Positions 7,052-9,493 of a stretch of DNA of 9,493 nucleotides are shown piece after piece; the first letter of the stretch is position 1; every line of letters begins with the position of its first letter. The DNA lies in contig CAZBUK010000115.1 of assembly GCA_964495085.1 (NCBI GenBank), forward strand, positions 1 to 9,493. The letters are read 5' to 3'. The notes under the pieces are model-generated. The model saw only the letters and a program-made list of their open reading frames with translations. It was not told where the DNA came from and did no database searches. A program made the position numbers and the translations under genes. This DNA comes from CAZBUK01 sp964495085. Lineage in GTDB: Bacteria; Bacteroidota; Ignavibacteria; T3Sed10-11.

Positions 7052-8068
7052 TCATGCACATATATCCTCGCGAAGATGATCGGGGATAAGACGGATATTC
7101 GGTACAATACCGCCGATGCTCGTCTTCGCGAAGTCCCATAAGAAACGCGTATATGACGGATATACCGACGACCCCGCTTTTTTATATTCTTCCTGCAGCA
7201 GTCTGTGCAGCTTCGGGAGATTGTACCATGGCACGCCCGGAAAGAGATGATGTTCGAGATGATAGTTCAGGTTGCACATCATGAACGAGACGAACCGGTT
7301 GCTGATGACCGTGCGCGTATCGGTGAACGGACTCCCCCCGGTGGTCATACCATGTTCCGCGAGTCCCCGTACATTCGAGATCTGCGCGGCGATGAGGAGC
7401 GGAATCAACCACATATCCGCGACCGTCGAAAACGGGACGAGCATAAAAATACCGGCGATAATCGCCGCCATCAGTATATACTCCACCGCTATATCGATTT
7501 TAATCCGTCTGTTCGCCAACCGGTAGCCGGTGTAGCCGACGAAGGGGATATAGAGATAGGTGCCGATCACGAGGAATATATAATAGAAGAGGACGAGCGG
7601 AATCGATTTCCGGGCGGCGATTTCTATGTTATCCGGATCGTCGTCGGTATGCAGTTTCCGGTGATGCTGCAGATGGATCGAGCGATAGGCCGAAACGGCG
7701 ACGAGTCCCGGCAGTCCGCAAAGAAACCCGACCCACCGGTTCAGCGAATGTTTTTTGAATAGCAGTCCGTGATTCGCATCGTGCATCAGGACCGTCAGAC
7801 CGCTCATCAAGCAGGCGATGAGAAACCAGAGCGCCGCTTTGACGACGATTAGGGAGGTGAGTGTGAGTCCGTATCCGCAAAGTGCCCAGAGGCCGAAGAA
7901 TGCCAGAATCTTGAAATTGTAGCGGATATCGAGCTCGTGGAGCGAGCGAATGGCGCTTCTCTTCTCCCGGGAAATGTCGTTCCTGTCGAGCAGGTATAAT
8001 TCCCCCGGCGAGTCGCATCCGTAAATAGAGGACGCGGTGAGGCGAAGGACTTCGTCGGTCGTACTCAT
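7052..8068 (-). CDS. Membrane fatty acid desaturase/hydroxylase family protein
   Basis: A 338-residue integral membrane di-iron enzyme of the FA_desaturase family, which uses O2 and electrons to introduce a double bond or hydroxyl into acyl chains or other lipids. The histidine boxes are HDANHG at 96-101, HLQHH at 132-136 (with a further His140), and HLEHH at 270-274 within a typical NYHLEHHLFPG segment; His239 in LAEHG is a likely extra ligand. Hydrophobic spans lie at about 52-72, 74-92, 113-128, 156-177, 193-213 and 217-232. Length is normal for the family. The ATG is preceded by GAGGAG (complement of 8077-8082) at good spacing. It is separated from the SDR gene upstream by 192 bp and probably has its own promoter. 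It lies just upstream of a DesK-type kinase and NarL-type regulator, which recalls the Bacillus DesK-DesR control of a desaturase. A carotenoid ketolase/hydroxylase-like or other lipid substrate is not excluded. Confidence 0.88.
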   Translation of the reverse strand: MSTTDEVLRLTASSIYGCDSPGELYLLDRNDISREKRSAIRSLHELDIRYNFKILAFFGLWALCGYGLTLTSLIVVKAALWFLIACLMSGLTVLMHDANHGLLFKKHSLNRWVGFLCGLPGLVAVSAYRSIHLQHHRKLHTDDDPDNIEIAARKSIPLVLFYYIFLVIGTYLYIPFVGYTGYRLANRRIKIDIAVEYILMAAIIAGIFMLVPFSTVADMWLIPLLIAAQISNVRGLAEHGMTTGGSPFTDTRTVISNRFVSFMMCNLNYHLEHHLFPGVPWYNLPKLHRLLQEEYKKAGSSVYPSYTRFLWDFAKTSIGGIVPNIRLIPDHLREDICA

Positions 8069-8076
8069 GGCATATT

Positions 8077-8082
8077 CTCCTC
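8077..8082 (-). promoter_or_regulatory. Ribosome binding site of the desaturase gene
   Basis: GAGGAG on the minus strand, 8 nt before the ATG at 8068. It fixes the start codon of the desaturase. Confidence 0.7.
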
Positions 8083-8094
8083 GGGTAGGTAAAT

Positions 8095-8121
8095 GTATAC
8101 GCGATTACATGATCAGTATAC
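8095..8121. promoter_or_regulatory. Paired GTATAC palindromes upstream of the desaturase (possible operator/promoter)
   Basis: GTATAC occurs at 8095-8100 and 8116-8121, with 21 bp between centres, that is two helical turns. The pair lies 27-53 bp upstream of the desaturase ATG. On the minus strand both copies also contain -10-like hexamers (TATACT and TATACA), but no well-spaced -35 element was found. The spacing suits a dimeric regulator, yet two 6-bp palindromes can recur by chance. The rest of the 192-bp spacer shows nothing convincing beyond the ribosome binding site. Confidence 0.3.
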
Positions 8122-8260
8122 GCCGGCCGGTCGTTCATTCTGTCACGTTTTTGTCATAGAAATGCAAAAATTATGCGGAGTCTACTCGCATGGTGTTCGA
8201 TATGCGGTCTCCATAACCCCTGAATCGTTACTTTGTCCGATATATGTCCGGGAATGATTA

Positions 8261-9241
8261 TCACAGCCAGTGATTCTGTACATACCATGCATAGGTTTTT
8301 TGAAATCCATCCGGAAGAGAGATGGCCGGAGTGAATCCGAAGTGCCGGACCGCTTTATCGATCGAACACGTCCAATATGTCTGAACCGCTTCCTTTGCCT
8401 TCTGCATATTGAAGTAAACTCTTCTGCCGAAGAATTTTGCAGTTATTTCCCCGCACAGTCCCGTCAGGTACACCAGCAAATGCGGAATCCTGACGCGTAC
8501 AGGATCGGAATTAAGGGCCATAGCGATCGCCTTACCGATCTCTTCGGTCGTGTATGCAAACTCGCTGCCGAGCATATAGATCTGATCGGCCGTCTGCGGA
8601 TTTTCAGTTACCGCGAGAATTCCGTCGATGAGATCATCTACGTACAGGAGACTCAGATATTTTCCTTTAAACCCGATGAGCGGCTGTATCCCGAACCTGA
8701 TTAGTTTCATATACGTATACATGTCCCGTTCACGAGGTCCGTAGATCGATGAAGGTCTGATAATTGTTATGGGAAGCGATGACCGGTACTGCAGCACCTC
8801 CCGTTCGGCGAGCAGCTTGCTCCGGCCGTAATCCGATACCAGGTGACACGGCGATTCCTCCGTTACCGGTTTTCCGTCGAATGAAGGTCCCACAGCCGCC
8901 TGGCTGCTCACGTACACGAAACGGGAAATTTGCCTTCCGAACCTTGCACATGCCGACATCAGGTTCCTGGTCGCGATGTAATTTCCTTCATAGTAATCGA
9001 GAGCACGCATAGTTCGCGTCACTCCTGCGAGATGGTAAACGATGTCGATGTCCCACAGCATCGACTCCCAACAAATCCCGTCATTAATATCCCCCAAATG
9101 AATCTCGACTCCCATCGATTCCAACCATGCGATGTTGCCGCTGTCGTTTGAAAGCGATCGTACCTCGACACCGCGATTCCGGAGGCATTCGATGAGATGA
9201 CTTCCAATGAATCCCGTACCGCCGGTGATGAGCGCACGCAT
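8261..9241 (-). CDS. NAD(P)-dependent epimerase/dehydratase (extended SDR)
   Basis: A 326-residue extended short-chain dehydrogenase/reductase. The N-terminal Rossmann motif is ITGGTGFIGSH at 5-15. GDIND at 50-54 and the conserved YHLAGV at 69-74 follow. The catalytic elements are VSS at 111-113 and YGRSK at 138-142 (Tyr138, Lys142). IIRPSSIYGPRE at 160-171 and YVDDLIDGIL at 200-209 are typical of the epimerase/dehydratase branch (nucleotide-sugar epimerases, 3-beta-HSD-like and dihydroflavonol-reductase-like enzymes). The substrate is likely a nucleotide sugar or related compound but is not determinable. An in-frame extension up to 9451 exists. The start at 9241 was chosen because the fold begins exactly there and AAGGAG precedes it by 6 nt; the extension would overlap the upstream protease gene. 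The ribosome binding site overlaps the protease stop, so the two are probably co-translated. Length and motifs are complete. Confidence 0.9.
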   Translation of the reverse strand: MRALITGGTGFIGSHLIECLRNRGVEVRSLSNDSGNIAWLESMGVEIHLGDINDGICWESMLWDIDIVYHLAGVTRTMRALDYYEGNYIATRNLMSACARFGRQISRFVYVSSQAAVGPSFDGKPVTEESPCHLVSDYGRSKLLAEREVLQYRSSLPITIIRPSSIYGPRERDMYTYMKLIRFGIQPLIGFKGKYLSLLYVDDLIDGILAVTENPQTADQIYMLGSEFAYTTEEIGKAIAMALNSDPVRVRIPHLLVYLTGLCGEITAKFFGRRVYFNMQKAKEAVQTYWTCSIDKAVRHFGFTPAISLPDGFQKTYAWYVQNHWL

Positions 9242-9247
9242 ATATTT

Positions 9248-9253
9248 CTCCTT
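9248..9253 (-). promoter_or_regulatory. Ribosome binding site of the SDR gene, overlapping the protease stop
   Basis: AAGGAG on the minus strand lies 6 nt before the ATG at 9241, and its first base belongs to the TAA stop codon (9253-9255) of the upstream gene. It decides the SDR start over the longer in-frame option and suggests translational coupling. Confidence 0.75.
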
Positions 9254-9493
9254 TATGCTGTGATCACGATAAAGAAATCCAGTCCGACACCGATCAGAAA
9301 ATGCAGCAGCAGAGGCCAGAGGATAGACCCTGTCCGGACTGCCAGGAATCCGAATAAAATTCCCCCGGCGATCGATGAGAAAATCTCGCCGTTCGGCATG
9401 CCGAGATGCCAGAGGCATGAAGGTATCGTCTGGATGCAGATTGTTATCCATGTACCGACTCTCTCACGCAATCCAAAGAGCAGGAATCCGCGA
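9253..9493 (-). CDS. CPBP family intramembrane metalloprotease, C-terminal part (partial)
   Basis: The last 79 codons of a gene that enters from beyond the window edge. The visible protein begins RGFLLFGLRERVGTW, which matches the end of the EExxxR-GFLL motif of CPBP (CAAX protease and bacteriocin-processing, Rce1/ABI) membrane proteases; the two glutamates would lie outside the window. The second metal-binding histidine is in CLWHLGMPNGE, and the third motif is in the hydrophobic end (LLLHFLIGVGLDF). The residue four before the second-motif histidine is Ser rather than the usual Phe, a mild deviation. Hydrophobic spans fit several membrane helices. These proteases cleave prenylated or other membrane substrates, but the substrate of this one is unknown. 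It sits 11 bp upstream of the SDR gene, in the same operon. Confidence 0.82.
   Translation of the reverse strand, partial: RGFLLFGLRERVGTWITICIQTIPSCLWHLGMPNGEIFSSIAGGILFGFLAVRTGSILWPLLLHFLIGVGLDFFIVITA

Noticed and set aside
6709..7079. Plus-strand open frames running through the heptamer array
   Set aside because: The translation across the array is a low-complexity K/R/S/E/Q stretch produced by the 7-bp repeats. No ribosome binding site or domain was seen, and the frames overlap the kinase start.
2930..8111. A shared motif near CGTGATTATG upstream of four genes (2930, 3788, 6817, 8100)
   Set aside because: The matches are only 8-10 bp with substitutions, and distances from the start codons vary from 3 to 32 nt. 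With roughly 900 bp of non-coding DNA to search, such similarity is expected by chance.
8226..8250. GGACA direct repeats between the SDR and desaturase genes as a regulator site
   Set aside because: Two 5-bp direct copies with a short AT-rich spacer are too little evidence, and they lie immediately beyond the SDR stop codon, far from the desaturase start.
9242..9451. N-terminal extension of the SDR to an in-frame start at 9451
   Set aside because: It would overlap the CPBP protease coding sequence, and the Rossmann motif and a good ribosome binding site both point to the start at 9241.

Overview
The window carries seven complete genes and one partial gene, all read from the minus strand, so transcription runs from high to low coordinates. 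Base composition looks moderately GC-rich. A sensor kinase with tandem two-component-regulator propeller repeats and a Y_Y_Y domain suggests a Bacteroidota/Ignavibacteriota-type (FCB-group) or Acidobacteriota-type organism. No ribosomal or other taxonomic marker is present, so this assignment is weak.

Reading in the direction of transcription, the window opens (9493 to 8261) with the C-terminal end of a CPBP (CAAX-like) intramembrane protease. It is followed 11 bp later by an NAD(P)-binding extended SDR (sugar epimerase/dehydratase type) whose ribosome binding site overlaps the protease stop codon. After a 192-bp spacer comes a membrane-bound, three-histidine-box fatty acid desaturase/hydroxylase (8068 to 7052). 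The next 256 bp hold the most unusual non-coding DNA in the window: an in-phase array of 7-bp repeats directly abutting a long imperfect palindrome.

Below this lies a two-component system (6795 to 3150). It has a 988-residue sensor histidine kinase (signal peptide, 14 recognisable propeller-type motifs, Y_Y_Y domain, one membrane helix, DesK/NarX-type HisKA_3 and HATPase) and a NarL/LuxR-type response regulator 43 bp downstream. The kinase should sense something outside the cytoplasmic membrane and phosphorylate the regulator; the target genes cannot be read from the sequence.

A 247-bp spacer with a perfect 17-bp tandem duplication separates the regulator from a compact three-gene set (2902 to 65). 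This set comprises a berberine-bridge-enzyme-like FAD oxidoreductase, a class I SAM-dependent methyltransferase and a SnoaL-like (ester cyclase/NTF2-fold) protein with a possible signal peptide. The gaps are 37 and 5 bp, so these look like one transcript. They resemble tailoring or small-molecule-modifying enzymes, but no scaffold-building enzyme is visible.

No tRNA, rRNA, CRISPR array, transposase gene or phage gene was seen. No complete undescribed system could be demonstrated. The best leads are the composite repeat/palindrome upstream of the kinase gene and the oxidoreductase-methyltransferase-SnoaL operon.
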